Shown piece by piece: positions 32,319-43,453 of a stretch of DNA of 64,000 bases. The notes under the pieces are model-generated. The model saw nothing but the letters and a program-made list of their open reading frames with translations. It was not told where the DNA came from and did no database searches. The stretch lies in assembly GCA_013378335.1 (NCBI GenBank), contig CP040556.1, positions 1,612,001 to 1,676,000 on the forward strand. The letters are read 5' to 3'. Source of the stretch: Streptococcus sanguinis (GTDB lineage Bacteria > Bacillota > Bacilli > Lactobacillales > Streptococcaceae). The stretch's first letter is position 1. Each line of letters begins with the position of its first letter. Made by a program: the position numbers and the translations under genes.

Positions 32319-32354
32319 ATCCCAGCCCCCTCTAAAGTTTCTCTCATTTACTAA

Positions 32355-32362
32355 AATATTCG
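32355..32362 (-). promoter_or_regulatory. ComX (SigX) box of coiA
   Basis: TGCGAATA on the complement matches the streptococcal cin-box TACGAATA with one change, and is preceded by the T-rich sequence that also forms the tail of the cel-operon terminator. Confidence 0.82.
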
Positions 32363-32367
32363 CAAAA

Positions 32368-32397
32368 GAAAAGAGAAACCTCAAAGGAGATTTCTCT
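32368..32397 (-). terminator. Terminator of the cel PTS operon
   Basis: AAAGAGAAA (32368-32376) and TTTCTCTTT (32389-32397) pair, with an extra CTC/GAG-type inner pairing, followed on the complement by TTTTCTTTT. It separates the PTS EIIC gene from coiA. Confidence 0.78.
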
Positions 32398-32417
32398 TTG
32401 TAATTGATAAGATGACA

Positions 32418-33767
32418 TTAGCTAATAGCTGACTCTGCAGCCATTTCCATCTCTTCCTTATGAAGCTTATTGTCGTACATCCGAATGAATGGATACCAGA
32501 TGACGAAAGCTGCTACAGCACAGATGATTGCAACGATAAATGCTCCTAAACTTCCGCCTGAACCTACATAGGCTCCTAAACCAACAGGAGTTGGCCATGG
32601 TGTTTGGACAATAGCTTTACCAGCAATACCAAGTTGAACAGCCCAGTAGCCAATAGAGGCCGATACAACTGGTGCTAAAATAAATGGAATCGCTAAGATC
32701 GGATTATAAACAATTGGAAGACCAAAGATAATTGGCTCATTTATGTTAAAGATGGCAGGTCCCATTGATGCTTTCCCAAGCATACGAAGCTGCTCTGATT
32801 TAGCGCGGAAAGCAATATAAATACATAGAAGTAAAGTTGCCCCAGAACCACCAATAGTTACATAGGAGTTCGTAAATTCACCAGCGTAAGCAAAGAATTT
32901 TCCGTCAACATTTTGCGCTATGTTAGCCAGAAGTATTGGATTTACCAGTCCCATTACAATGGTGGCACCATGGATACCAACAATCCAAAGTGCGTGCACT
33001 AAAAGGTAAATGATAACAATGCCAAACCAAGTATTTGTAATATGAGTTACAAAAGCAAAAGGAACCGCAATGACTTTATAAATATCAGTACCAAACATAA
33101 TAAAGATACCGTTTATGAAAAGTACCACAAATGCAATCACAAAACCAGGAATCAATGCTGTAAACGAACGAGAAACCCCTTCTGGAACAGCTTCAGGCAT
33201 TTTTATAACCCAGTTCTTTTTCACACAAAGCTTGTAAAGCTGCACAGCCAAAATAGACATCAAAATAGCTGTAAACATACCTGATGTAGAAAGGCGAGTC
33301 AGACTATCTCCACCAACAGTCCATCCATTAATTGTTGACTCGCCAGTCACCGCTGAAATAGCGCCTTTAGAAAAAGCTAATTCTGGTATGGTTAAGAAAT
33401 AAGCAAATACTGCCAAAAGTCCACCATTGAGAGGATTGAGATTCAAACCTTCCTCTTCGACATATATCTTTGTATATTCATAACCGATTACTACTGCAAA
33501 GTAGAGAGACAAAATCCCCATTGTACACTTATAGGCTAACAAGTATAAGGCTTGAATTTTATCAAAAGAATTGGCCCATAAATCAATTATAAATTGTATA
33601 TTAAAGGCTTGCGGAATAACACTTAGAACTAAGAAGGCTGATCCAACAATGGTAAAGGGAATACTGGCCATCCCAGCAGCCACAATAGCACGAACAGGAC
33701 GCCAGGTCGAAACCTTACCCATAGGTCCCATAAGATATTTTTCTAAAAATGCAAACATTTTATCCAT
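32418..33767 (-). CDS. celD: PTS cellobiose/lactose-family EIIC permease
   Basis: The 449-residue membrane component has about ten helices and the family signature INEPIIFGLPIVYNP. It imports and releases beta-glucoside as the phospho-sugar with EIIA and EIIB. Its place at the end of the run, after EIIA and a small membrane protein, matches the pneumococcal cel operon, from which I take the symbol. The ATG at 33767 follows AGAGGAG. Confidence 0.93.
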   Translation of the reverse strand: MDKMFAFLEKYLMGPMGKVSTWRPVRAIVAAGMASIPFTIVGSAFLVLSVIPQAFNIQFIIDLWANSFDKIQALYLLAYKCTMGILSLYFAVVIGYEYTKIYVEEEGLNLNPLNGGLLAVFAYFLTIPELAFSKGAISAVTGESTINGWTVGGDSLTRLSTSGMFTAILMSILAVQLYKLCVKKNWVIKMPEAVPEGVSRSFTALIPGFVIAFVVLFINGIFIMFGTDIYKVIAVPFAFVTHITNTWFGIVIIYLLVHALWIVGIHGATIVMGLVNPILLANIAQNVDGKFFAYAGEFTNSYVTIGGSGATLLLCIYIAFRAKSEQLRMLGKASMGPAIFNINEPIIFGLPIVYNPILAIPFILAPVVSASIGYWAVQLGIAGKAIVQTPWPTPVGLGAYVGSGGSLGAFIVAIICAVAAFVIWYPFIRMYDNKLHKEEMEMAAESAIS

Positions 33768-33810
33768 TACATTTCTCCTCTGATATTGATAGACTTAGTA
33801 TTTTTTCTTA

Positions 33811-34314
33811 CTACTGAAGACTAGCCATGTACTTTTGAATGCGTTGGTACTGTTTATCAGCCCTGTGACTAATACGATTCAATTTAACAAGCATTAAAAA
33901 GTTTAAAAGGATGCCAATTAAAAGAATCATAATTAAAAAGACTTGCGTTGCTGAGCTGGCTGTAAAGAAAGGGTATAGCAATGAAAATTGATTCAAAAGA
34001 ACCAGCAAAATAAGCAGCACATTTAGTGAAAGAGAGATGCCATAAAAAAGTTTAGTTAATTTTGCCTCTCTTTGATTTATAGTGTACATTCGCGTCTGCT
34101 CCCACATAGCTAGTGCTGCAAAGAGAGCAACTGCTATCGGTAGCATCATAGCCAACCTGGCATTTGAAAGATAGAGCATCAAGGTCCAGTAAAGATTGAC
34201 AAAAAAGAAAGCAGCTGTCGCATACCGAACGGAAAAGTACCGAGTATAGTACATGGTTTTTAAAGCTGATTCTTTCCTCCTTGCTTCTAATTCTTGTTTT
34301 TCCTTATCCGTCAT
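33811..34314 (-). CDS. Conserved membrane protein of the cel operon
   Basis: The 167-residue protein has four hydrophobic helices between charged ends (MTDKEKQELEARRKESALK and HRADKQYQRIQKYMASLQ). It lies between the EIIA and EIIC genes, where pneumococcal cel operons also carry a hypothetical membrane gene. The function is unknown. It starts 9 bases after EIIA. Confidence 0.8.
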   Translation of the reverse strand: MTDKEKQELEARRKESALKTMYYTRYFSVRYATAAFFFVNLYWTLMLYLSNARLAMMLPIAVALFAALAMWEQTRMYTINQREAKLTKLFYGISLSLNVLLILLVLLNQFSLLYPFFTASSATQVFLIMILLIGILLNFLMLVKLNRISHRADKQYQRIQKYMASLQ

Positions 34315-34323
34315 CTTCTTCTC

Positions 34324-34650
34324 CTAGCTGTTGGTCTCTTCTACCTTACGGTAGAGGTTGAGCATTTCAAGTGCAACTTCGCGCAGGGTCATGGTCGTCA
34401 TGAGATGATCCTGAGCATGCACCATGATGATTTCAATCCTAATTTCAATTCCGCTAGCATAGTCCTGCAAGAGCTTAGTCTGGGCATGATGAGCTTCTAG
34501 CAGGGATTCATTGGAGGTTTCCAGCTTTTCTGCTGCTGCATCATAGCGACCTTCACGCATATCAGCAAAGGCTTCATGAACAATGGTGCGGGCTGTCCCA
34601 CTGTGAAGAATAATTTCAAAAGCGGCAACTTGCAACTCTTCTTGGTTCAT
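34324..34650 (-). CDS. celC: PTS cellobiose/lactose-family EIIA
   Basis: The 108-residue three-helix EIIA of the lactose/cellobiose family carries the phosphorylated histidine in MVHAQDHLMTTMTL (family motif HAQDHLM). It takes phosphate from HPr and passes it to EIIB. Confidence 0.94.
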   Translation of the reverse strand: MNQEELQVAAFEIILHSGTARTIVHEAFADMREGRYDAAAEKLETSNESLLEAHHAQTKLLQDYASGIEIRIEIIMVHAQDHLMTTMTLREVALEMLNLYRKVEETNS

Positions 34651-34717
34651 AGATTCATTCCTTTCTTGAAATCTTGCTAGTCTCAGCAGTTTATCTCAGA
34701 AAAAACTGCTCAGATTT

Positions 34718-36709
34718 TTATTTGATACTTAAGAATATTTGTTTAAATTCTTCAAAGGTCTGGCAAGCCCGTATCTGCTGTTGCAGGTCTGGCTCTTCCA
34801 GCAAATCAACAATTTTAGAAGTCAACCTGTCCATCCCTTCATTGTCATAGATGGATGGCGAAGCTAAAAAAATCAAACTAATTTCAGGATAATCCTCAGA
34901 CCAGTTCAGGCCTGACTGGACGATTGTCAAGCCAATCCTGTGCTTCTTGGCGCAAGGCTTTATAGGGTGAGGGACAGCGATAGTATCCGAAAAGACAACG
35001 GAACTCATGCGCTCGCGCTGCTCCATCAAGCTGCGCATCTGAGCTGGGAATTCTCCATCTTCACCAACTGCCATTCTCTCCAAAAGCTCAGTCAAAGCTT
35101 CTTCCTTATCAGCTTGATCCAATACTATAAAGCACTCCGGCGAGAAATAATCGTCAAAGACTGCTTCCAAGTCTGACACTTCCTCGGAGATCTTAATATC
35201 CATCCGACAGCCTTTCTTAGACTTCAAATTTGCCATCTTCTGCTTGATTTCCTTAATTTCCTCGGGTTTGAGGAAAATACTAACCGTAAAGACGGGCAGT
35301 GTAAAGACCAGATTGGACAAGTCGATTGAAGAGATGATAAAGTCGATATTTTTGAGACGTTCATCATTGAGCTCATAGTAACCAATCACATCTACGATGT
35401 GAACAAGATTTCCCAACTCGTGGTCAATCCTATTTTTCAGCATCTGAGCTGAACCATAACCAGTTGCACAGATGACGAGAATGTTGAACTTCTGCTTCTC
35501 CTTATGTCGCTCCATAGCTGCCATAAAATGCAGAGCAACATAAGCAACCTCATCATCTGGCAACTCCTCGTCACCAAACAAGGGCATGCCCGCCAGAAGA
35601 TCCCGTGTCATAGCCAGCACAGGTGCATATTGCTGCTGAATATCTGCTAACAAGGGATTATCCATTCTGACATGATTTTTCAGGCGGATAAGCAAGGTAG
35701 AGAGATGGGTGACCAGACCTTCCACCAACTGAAAGTCGGACTGAAAGGCATAATCACGAAGACCTTCCTCTTCTTCCAGTGCTCTTGAAAGTTGAGCACG
35801 CAACTGCTCTACTATGTCCCCTTTTTCCTGCTTGTCCAGCTTCAAACCAGCCTTGGAAATCAAATGCAGGGTGATATAATCCACCTCTTCTTTGGGAAAT
35901 TCTAAACCTGTTGCCAGATGAATCCGATCCAAAATTCGCTGCGCAATCCGACTTTCTGCACTATAGTCTTTTAGATTGCAGCCGTCCAGCTGGCTAATTT
36001 GAAAACCTTCACCGATGCGCTTAAGGGACAGCGCGATATGGATGACCAGATTTTGAATAACAAAGTCCGACACTCTCAGCTGGCCTTCACGGCATTCGTC
36101 CAACACGATAATAGTCAATTCTTCCAGGCTGATTGGCCGCCCAGAAATCTCGATAGCGATATAGTTATGCAAGACATAAAAGAAATTATCATGGAAAAAA
36201 TAATCCATAATAAAGCGGCGGATATTACGCTCGCTACCTTTGACATAGACACCTCTCTTTGCCTTGCTTTCAATTTGCAAATCGTACTTGGCCAAATCCT
36301 GCCGAATCTTCTTGAAATCCGAAGATAGGGTCGAGCGACTGACAAAGAGTTCGCTGACTAAATCATCAAAATAAACTTCTTCTTGCTCAAACAAGAGCTT
36401 GTTCAAGATATAATTGTAGCGATCTTCAATGCCTTCCAAATTAGTCTGGGCAGCTTCCATCAAAACCTCAGCTTTGAGAAATTCCTGATAGGCTTCTCTA
36501 TCACTGATTTTCAACTGGTAACCATAGCCCTGTTTGGCCGTGATGGTCCAGCCAGTCTGCTCAGACGTCATAGCCATCAAATTCTTAAGGTAGCTTCTTA
36601 CTGTACGGTCCGAACAAGATAAGTGGGCAGCCAATTCCTTACTAGCGATGAATTGGTCCCTATTGTCCATCAAATACTGAAGAATGTGTTTTTCCTTTTG
36701 ATGCAACAC
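34718..36709 (-). CDS. celR: CelR-type PRD/EIIB/EIIA transcription activator
   Basis: The 663-residue regulator has N-terminal helix-turn-helix domains (LMDNRDQFIASKELAAHLSC), two PRD domains with His in VIHIALSLKR and ALHFMAAMERH, an EIIB-like segment with CATGYGSA, and a C-terminal EIIA-2 domain with the phosphorylation His in IAVPHPI. It activates the cel promoters when substrates draw phosphate from its domains. I start at GTG 36709, since GGAGG lies 7 bases ahead of it. A TTG upstream would overlap that site. Confidence 0.9.
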   Translation of the reverse strand: MLHQKEKHILQYLMDNRDQFIASKELAAHLSCSDRTVRSYLKNLMAMTSEQTGWTITAKQGYGYQLKISDREAYQEFLKAEVLMEAAQTNLEGIEDRYNYILNKLLFEQEEVYFDDLVSELFVSRSTLSSDFKKIRQDLAKYDLQIESKAKRGVYVKGSERNIRRFIMDYFFHDNFFYVLHNYIAIEISGRPISLEELTIIVLDECREGQLRVSDFVIQNLVIHIALSLKRIGEGFQISQLDGCNLKDYSAESRIAQRILDRIHLATGLEFPKEEVDYITLHLISKAGLKLDKQEKGDIVEQLRAQLSRALEEEEGLRDYAFQSDFQLVEGLVTHLSTLLIRLKNHVRMDNPLLADIQQQYAPVLAMTRDLLAGMPLFGDEELPDDEVAYVALHFMAAMERHKEKQKFNILVICATGYGSAQMLKNRIDHELGNLVHIVDVIGYYELNDERLKNIDFIISSIDLSNLVFTLPVFTVSIFLKPEEIKEIKQKMANLKSKKGCRMDIKISEEVSDLEAVFDDYFSPECFIVLDQADKEEALTELLERMAVGEDGEFPAQMRSLMEQRERMSSVVFSDTIAVPHPIKPCAKKHRIGLTIVQSGLNWSEDYPEISLIFLASPSIYDNEGMDRLTSKIVDLLEEPDLQQQIRACQTFEEFKQIFLSIK

Positions 36710-36757
36710 ACTTCTTCCTCCTTCCGTCAATGATAAGTTACTACCCTTATTATACTA

Positions 36758-37072
36758 TCACATATTTTCCTTAATCAAGTTGGCCATTTTTTCAATACCC
36801 ATTGGGATAGGAATATAGGCCTGAGGGGGAATTTGGGCGATGGGCTTGCCAACCTTGGCAGCCGCTTCTTCAAACTGCTTATAGTACATTTTGGTCTGCG
36901 GACTGATGAGATAGAGATCAAATTCAGCTGCCGCTATGGCCTTACCGCCTTCTGTCGCGCTGATTGCATCCACTTCGATATCATCGCCCTTGCTTTTAAA
37001 AAATTCTGTCGTTTTCTTCGCCATAAGTGAAGATGACATGCCTGCTGCGCAGATAATCAATGCTTTAGCCAT
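36758..37072 (-). CDS. celB: PTS cellobiose/lactose-family EIIB
   Basis: The 104-residue EIIB has the phosphorylated cysteine in ICAAGMSSS (Cys8). It is the first gene of the second cel transcript, with AAGGAG ahead of ATG 37072, a perfect cre site and a CelR-like operator upstream. Confidence 0.94.
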   Translation of the reverse strand: MAKALIICAAGMSSSLMAKKTTEFFKSKGDDIEVDAISATEGGKAIAAAEFDLYLISPQTKMYYKQFEEAAAKVGKPIAQIPPQAYIPIPMGIEKMANLIKENM

Positions 37073-37111
37073 AAGAGTTTCTCCTTATAAAATAATTTTA
37101 TTGACACTTTA

Positions 37112-37168
37112 ATTATAAATGAAAACGCTGTCAAACTCCATCTTGTTTTTTTCCGTATTGAAACGGAA
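37112..37168 (-). promoter_or_regulatory. cel PTS operon promoter with cre and CelR-like operator
   Basis: On the complement: TATAAT (37112-37117) with no good -35. A cre matching TGWAANCGNTNWCA at every position (37120-37133). A palindrome TTTCC-N10-GGAA (37150-37168). The same palindrome form lies upstream of bglA at exactly the same distance from its -10. CcpA repression and CelR activation are inferred. Confidence 0.8.
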
Positions 37169-37185
37169 GTAGTTCCTAAATAGCT

Positions 37186-37425
37186 TTACTTATATTTTAT
37201 CTTATATGCTAAAATAGTGGCTGATAATATCAGTGATATACTGTTGGCCGAAATTAAAGGCAAATCTTGAATGGCTAATCCATGCACCAACCAAAGACCA
37301 ATACCAACTACTTGCATGAGATACATACCAAGCGCTATGGATTCGGTATCTTTAGTTTTGATGACCTTAATGACCTGGGGCAAAAAAGCGAATGTTGTTA
37401 AAACTGCTGCAATACTTCCAATCAT
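37186..37425 (-). CDS. SemiSWEET sugar transporter
   Basis: The 79-residue three-helix protein is a single PQ-loop/MtN3 unit, with TFAFLPQVIKVIKTKDTES, the proline-glutamine motif, and a SEMI-type length. SemiSWEETs work as dimers to pass mono- or disaccharides along their gradient. It lies between bglA and the PTS genes in the cel locus, so it may export glucose or free beta-glucosides released in the cell. The substrate is unproven. Confidence 0.88.
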   Translation of the reverse strand: MIGSIAAVLTTFAFLPQVIKVIKTKDTESIALGMYLMQVVGIGLWLVHGLAIQDLPLISANSISLILSATILAYKIKYK

Positions 37426-37514
37426 GTTTCTCTCCTAATTTTTCCAAAAAAAGAGGCGGAAAGCAGCAAACTTGCTATCTCCTCCTCTGTATTTTTTAGT
37501 TTTCCTATACTCAA

Positions 37515-39503
<1,989 letters not shown>

Positions 39504-39611
39504 TCTTTCTCCAAAATCACTTCAATTCTTGTCAGCATGACCTTATTGAACTCAAAAATAGTCTTGAAATGAGCTCATCTTTTATTAATGATTTTCACTA
39601 TCTACACCATC

Positions 39612-39651
39612 AAAAAACGAGTCGAGAGAACACCTCTCCGACTCGTTTTTC
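39612..39651. terminator. Bidirectional terminator
   Basis: AAAAACGAGTCG and CGACTCGTTTTT pair with a further GAGAG/CTCTC segment. A and T tails on both sides serve the convergent genes at 39144 and 39653. Confidence 0.85.
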
Positions 39652-39652
39652 A

Positions 39653-40822
39653 TTATCCAAATAATTGATTTCCTTTTCGTTCTGGCAATTTCAGAAAGAA
39701 GGCCAGCAGACAGACTAGACAGATGACTGCTGCTAGAAAGAAGTTCATTCCTTCGTAACCCCAACTGTCCAGAAAATGGCCGGCCAGATTTTGAATGAGA
39801 ATGGTGCCCAAACTACGGGCTGTCTGGACCAGAGCAATGGCTGTAACCAGGTATTTTTCATCAACCAGACTGGCTACGATTTTCAAGGTCACCATAATCA
39901 AAACCATGCCAGTCACGTGCTTGGATAAAAGAGTCATCCCGATTTTCGAAATCAAACCTAGGTCCAAAGCATAAACGCTGTACTGGAGAAAAATGATTCC
40001 CAGACAGATATAAAGAAGCTTCTTCATCGAAATCTTGTCCATAAAGAGATAGGAATAAAAGATAAAAGGCGCTTCAACCAGAACTGATACGGCAACAACA
40101 GTCGAAGCCATATCTACCTCTAGGCCACTATTTTGAAGCATGGCCGGGATATAGGTATGACCAGTATTCCCCACCCCAGAGTAGAGGGCGACCAGAAGCA
40201 GGTAAAAGAGATAGGTTTTATTGGTCAAGAGTTTCCCCAGACCTGTCTGCTTGTGGATGTCTTTTTTATCTATGGCTGCTCGGTCGTGCTTGGGGTGGAT
40301 TCCCAGAAGTCCTAGACTGCTGATAAGCATCATGACAATAAAGACTGGGAAAATAGCCTGCGGTGCGACTCTTTGATAGATTAGTCCTGCCAGCTGAGAT
40401 CCTAAGGCATAGCCAATAGTCCCCCAAATCCGAATCTTGCCATAAGTATAAGGACTTTGAGCTGCCAGAACATCCATGACTGGATTGACCCCGTTGATCA
40501 ACATGAGGACCAGACTATACCAGACCAACAGTTGCCAAAGCTGAGTCGCTTTCATGAAAAATACAGCCCCAACCATCATGGCTAAAAAACTAAAGAGGAA
40601 GATCTTTTTAATGCCCAAAGCGTCGCTGAGAACTCCAAAAATCGGCTGAGCCAACATGGACGCAAAAAAGGAAGACGACACTACTAGAGATACTTGGGCA
40701 TTAGAATAGCCTAAGTCCTGCATATAGACTGATATCAGGGTCGAAAAAAGAGAGTAGGCTAGAAAGAAAAAATTAAAAAGTAAAAAATGAGCCAGATAGC
40801 TGTTGTGAAACTTTTTTCGCAT
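39653..40822 (-). CDS. MFS transporter
   Basis: The 389-residue permease has about twelve hydrophobic helices and major-facilitator features (GVLSDALGIKKIFL loop between helices 2 and 3, GTIGYALGSQLAG). It resembles MFS_1-like sugar or nucleoside symporters. The substrate is not evident. ATG 40822, with AAGGAG, is preferred over the adjacent TTG. Confidence 0.83.
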   Translation of the reverse strand: MRKKFHNSYLAHFLLFNFFFLAYSLFSTLISVYMQDLGYSNAQVSLVVSSSFFASMLAQPIFGVLSDALGIKKIFLFSFLAMMVGAVFFMKATQLWQLLVWYSLVLMLINGVNPVMDVLAAQSPYTYGKIRIWGTIGYALGSQLAGLIYQRVAPQAIFPVFIVMMLISSLGLLGIHPKHDRAAIDKKDIHKQTGLGKLLTNKTYLFYLLLVALYSGVGNTGHTYIPAMLQNSGLEVDMASTVVAVSVLVEAPFIFYSYLFMDKISMKKLLYICLGIIFLQYSVYALDLGLISKIGMTLLSKHVTGMVLIMVTLKIVASLVDEKYLVTAIALVQTARSLGTILIQNLAGHFLDSWGYEGMNFFLAAVICLVCLLAFFLKLPERKGNQLFG

Positions 40823-40845
40823 CAAAATCTCCTTAAGACAGAAAG

Positions 40846-40871
40846 AAAACTCAGCAAAATCACTGAGTTTT
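40846..40871 (-). terminator. Terminator of dacA
   Basis: AAAACTCAG (40846-40854) and CTGAGTTTT (40863-40871) form a 9-base stem with A/T tails on both sides. It lies between dacA and the MFS gene. Confidence 0.78.
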
Positions 40872-40916
40872 AGCTTGGAAATTCATTCCGTTCGTATGTG
40901 ATAGAGGACATTCCCT

Positions 40917-42272
40917 TTATTCAACATCTGTATTTCTGCGACGCTCCTGCTTTGCAGCCTTGCGTTTTTGACGACTGCGGTATTCAAAGTATAGAATGAT
41001 TAACAGGATGCCAACAGGCAGCAGAATCAACATCTTATCGCTGAAGAACACGCCATACCAAGGCTTGCTTTCTGATTTGCTGCCAGTTACGTTTTCAATG
41101 GCCTGAGCAACTGGATTCTCAACTTTCTCAACTTTCATTTCATCGGAAATTTTGCTAGACAAGGTCTTCAGGCCATTTTCAGCCTTGAGAACATTGTTTT
41201 CAACCTTTACTTTAGGCTTGCTTCCTTTTTTAACAGTAGCGTAGAAATCCTCAGGTAACTTATACTTCTGGCCATCGATTTCCTGCTCACCTTTGGAGAG
41301 GAGCTTTTTGTACTCGTAGTCCGCATAAGCCTTCTCAATCAAAGCATTACCAAAAGGATGGCGGTAATACTCACCGTCTTGGTCAGACCAGTCGCCAACT
41401 CCCATAATCACAGCAATCATGCGCTGATCGCCACGCTTAATGGTCGCGATATAGTTGAAAGCACCGTTAGGGCTAGAACCCGTCTTCATACCATCTACTC
41501 CCTTGAGTGCGTATTTAGCACCTGGAAGGGAATAATTATAGGTGTCAAAGGTTTCCTCGTAAGGAGTTCCAGCTTTAACGGTAACCTTGGCTTTATTAGT
41601 ATAGTTTAGAATTTCAGGATGGTAATTGACAAAGTTATAAGCCAGAATCGCCAAATCACGGGCTGTTGTCTGGTTGCTGAGAGTATTATCGTAATTCTGA
41701 GGATTGTAATATCCCTTGAAAGAAATTGCTGCTGCACCGCTGGCATTGAACCACTTGGTATTGGTCATACCCAGCTCTTGAGCCTTGGCATTCATCCGAT
41801 CCAAGAAAGCATCTGGATCATTATCCGATAGATAATTGGCCAGCATGACAGTTGTCGCATTGGATGAAGGCACGATTGTCATAGTAATCAGCTCAGCTAC
41901 GGTATAGTCTACACCTGCGACAATCTTATTATTAGAAATTTCATAAATATTAGCGATGGCCTGATCCTGAGGTGTAGCTGTAATGACCGTCTTTTCGCTG
42001 ATTTTTCCTTCCTTAATCGCTTCAAAGACCAAGTAAAGCGTCATGAGCTTACTCATACTGGCTGGGTCACGCACCTCATCAACATTATCCTCCCATACAA
42101 CATCGCCTGTACTGCCGTCAATAACGAGAGAAGACTTGGGACGATTAATCGCCTGAACATTATCATGCGGATACATCTTTTTAGCCATATCCACCAATTC
42201 ATCAGCCCTAGCAGCTAGTGGCGCTAACGAGGTCAGGAACGCAATTCCCAATAACAAAAGCTTTTTCTTCAC
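40917..42272 (-). CDS. dacA: D-alanyl-D-alanine carboxypeptidase (PBP3)
   Basis: The 451-residue low-molecular-weight PBP trims the terminal D-Ala from stem pentapeptides. It has a signal peptide, active-site SMSK, SSN and KTGS motifs, a PBP5-type C-terminal domain and a final membrane anchor (ILLPVGILLIILYF) with a basic tail. The start is GTG 42272, because GGAGG lies 5 bases upstream. The TTG further out overlaps that site. Confidence 0.95.
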   Translation of the reverse strand: MKKKLLLLGIAFLTSLAPLAARADELVDMAKKMYPHDNVQAINRPKSSLVIDGSTGDVVWEDNVDEVRDPASMSKLMTLYLVFEAIKEGKISEKTVITATPQDQAIANIYEISNNKIVAGVDYTVAELITMTIVPSSNATTVMLANYLSDNDPDAFLDRMNAKAQELGMTNTKWFNASGAAAISFKGYYNPQNYDNTLSNQTTARDLAILAYNFVNYHPEILNYTNKAKVTVKAGTPYEETFDTYNYSLPGAKYALKGVDGMKTGSSPNGAFNYIATIKRGDQRMIAVIMGVGDWSDQDGEYYRHPFGNALIEKAYADYEYKKLLSKGEQEIDGQKYKLPEDFYATVKKGSKPKVKVENNVLKAENGLKTLSSKISDEMKVEKVENPVAQAIENVTGSKSESKPWYGVFFSDKMLILLPVGILLIILYFEYRSRQKRKAAKQERRRNTDVE

Positions 42273-42422
42273 AGGATCCTCCAAAGAACAATTATACCTA
42301 TCTAGTATATCATATTTTACGCAAAGTCAACCATAAATCTAAAAATCCTACCTAAAAAATAGATAGGAAATTAAGAGACTTTTATCTGGCAAAGTCCGCT
42401 TTATAACTAGAATTTCAAAATC

Positions 42423-43130
42423 TTAGTGTTTTAACAAGCTAAGCGCTTCCTTATCAGCGATAATCACAACATCTGGATGCTTCTGGAGAGCACTGCCTGG
42501 CAGCTCCTCTGTCACCTCACCCTCAACAGTCCCTGCTATAGCCTTGGCCTTAGCAGAACCGTAAGCAAAGAGAATAATGGACTTGGCATTGAGAATGTTG
42601 CCAATCCCCATGGAAATAGCCTGAGTCGGAACATCTTCCATCTTGTCGAAGAATCGAGCATTGGACTGAATGGTGGACGGTGTCAGATCCACTAAGTGAG
42701 TCTGGCTGTCGAAACTAGTCCCCGGCTCATTAAAACCGATATGACCATTCGTACCAATTCCCAAAATCTGCAAATCAGCCGGATGCTCTGCAAGAAGCTG
42801 ATTGTACCGCACCACTTCTGCTTCTAAATCTTTCGCTGCGCCATTAGGCAGGAAGCTTGCTTTAAAAGGCTTTTGGTTAAAGAGGTGCTGGTTCATGAAA
42901 TAGCGATAAGATTGAGGATCGTCCGCCTGCAAACCGACATATTCATCCAGATTGACACTGATTATTTCTGAAAAATCAAGGTCGCTCTCAACAATCTGCT
43001 TGTAAAATTCTTCTGGGCTGCTGCCTGTAGCCAAGCCCAAAGTTTTTGCCCCCTGAGCTAGCTTTTCCTTGAGCAGTTCGAGAGCCACTTTGCCACCTTC
43101 TACTTGGTTTTCCACTTGAATAATTTTCAT
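42423..43130 (-). CDS. nagB: Glucosamine-6-phosphate deaminase
   Basis: The 235-residue enzyme converts glucosamine-6-phosphate to fructose-6-phosphate and ammonia. It has [19 protein letters not shown], and [14 protein letters not shown] with the catalytic His/Glu. ATG 43130 has GGAGGT. Its promoter holds a NagR-like palindrome. Ammonia production fits with the arginine deiminase genes nearby as acid tolerance. Confidence 0.96.
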   Translation of the reverse strand: MKIIQVENQVEGGKVALELLKEKLAQGAKTLGLATGSSPEEFYKQIVESDLDFSEIISVNLDEYVGLQADDPQSYRYFMNQHLFNQKPFKASFLPNGAAKDLEAEVVRYNQLLAEHPADLQILGIGTNGHIGFNEPGTSFDSQTHLVDLTPSTIQSNARFFDKMEDVPTQAISMGIGNILNAKSIILFAYGSAKAKAIAGTVEGEVTEELPGSALQKHPDVVIIADKEALSLLKH

Positions 43131-43159
43131 TTTCCACCTCCACATCTTTTCTTAATTCT

Positions 43160-43188
43160 ATTATATGGTATAGACCAATTTTTGTCAA
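43160..43188 (-). promoter_or_regulatory. nagB promoter with NagR/dre-like operator in the spacer
   Basis: On the complement, TTGACA (43183-43188), 17 bases, TATAAT (43160-43165). The spacer contains the palindrome TGGTCTATACCA (43166-43177), close to the TGGTCTAGACCA core recognised by GntR-family NagR/DasR repressors. Confidence 0.75.
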
Positions 43189-43252
43189 GAAAAAGTCTGC
43201 AAAATAGACATACTTTCTAGTCGTACTCGCTTTCTTTTGCAGCAAATCGTGT

Positions 43253-43258
43253 TATAAT
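43253..43258 (+). promoter_or_regulatory. Extended -10 promoter; start site falls on the next ATG
   Basis: TGTTATAAT is an extended -10 (TATAAT 43253-43258). The expected first transcribed base is about 43265, which is the A of the small-protein ATG, so the mRNA may be leaderless. Confidence 0.6.
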
Positions 43259-43264
43259 AGAGAC

Positions 43265-43444
43265 ATGTTTTTACTGATTGTTTTATTGATTTTATTTTTT
43301 GTCGGAGTCTTACTCTGCAGCCTGAGCTTCCTCTTGAAAAAACAGCGAGGCTGGCAGATGCTGAGCTTGATTTTGGGAGGCTTGCTTACAGCTAGTCCCT
43401 TCCTACTAGCCGCCTACCTACTCTGGCTGATGAAAACAATATAA
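43265..43444 (+). CDS. Small membrane protein, possibly leaderless
   Basis: The 59-residue frame MFLLIVLLILFFVGVLLCSL onward has two hydrophobic helices (about 2-22, 36-56) joined by a basic loop KKQRGW. It ends 9 bases before queA, inside the region that provides the queA ribosome binding site. There is no Shine-Dalgarno before its ATG, but a TATAAT lies 7 bases upstream. The hydrophobic pattern and spacing suggest a real gene. The function is unknown. Confidence 0.6.
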   Translation: MFLLIVLLILFFVGVLLCSLSFLLKKQRGWQMLSLILGGLLTASPFLLAAYLLWLMKTI

Positions 43445-43453
43445 GGAGATACG

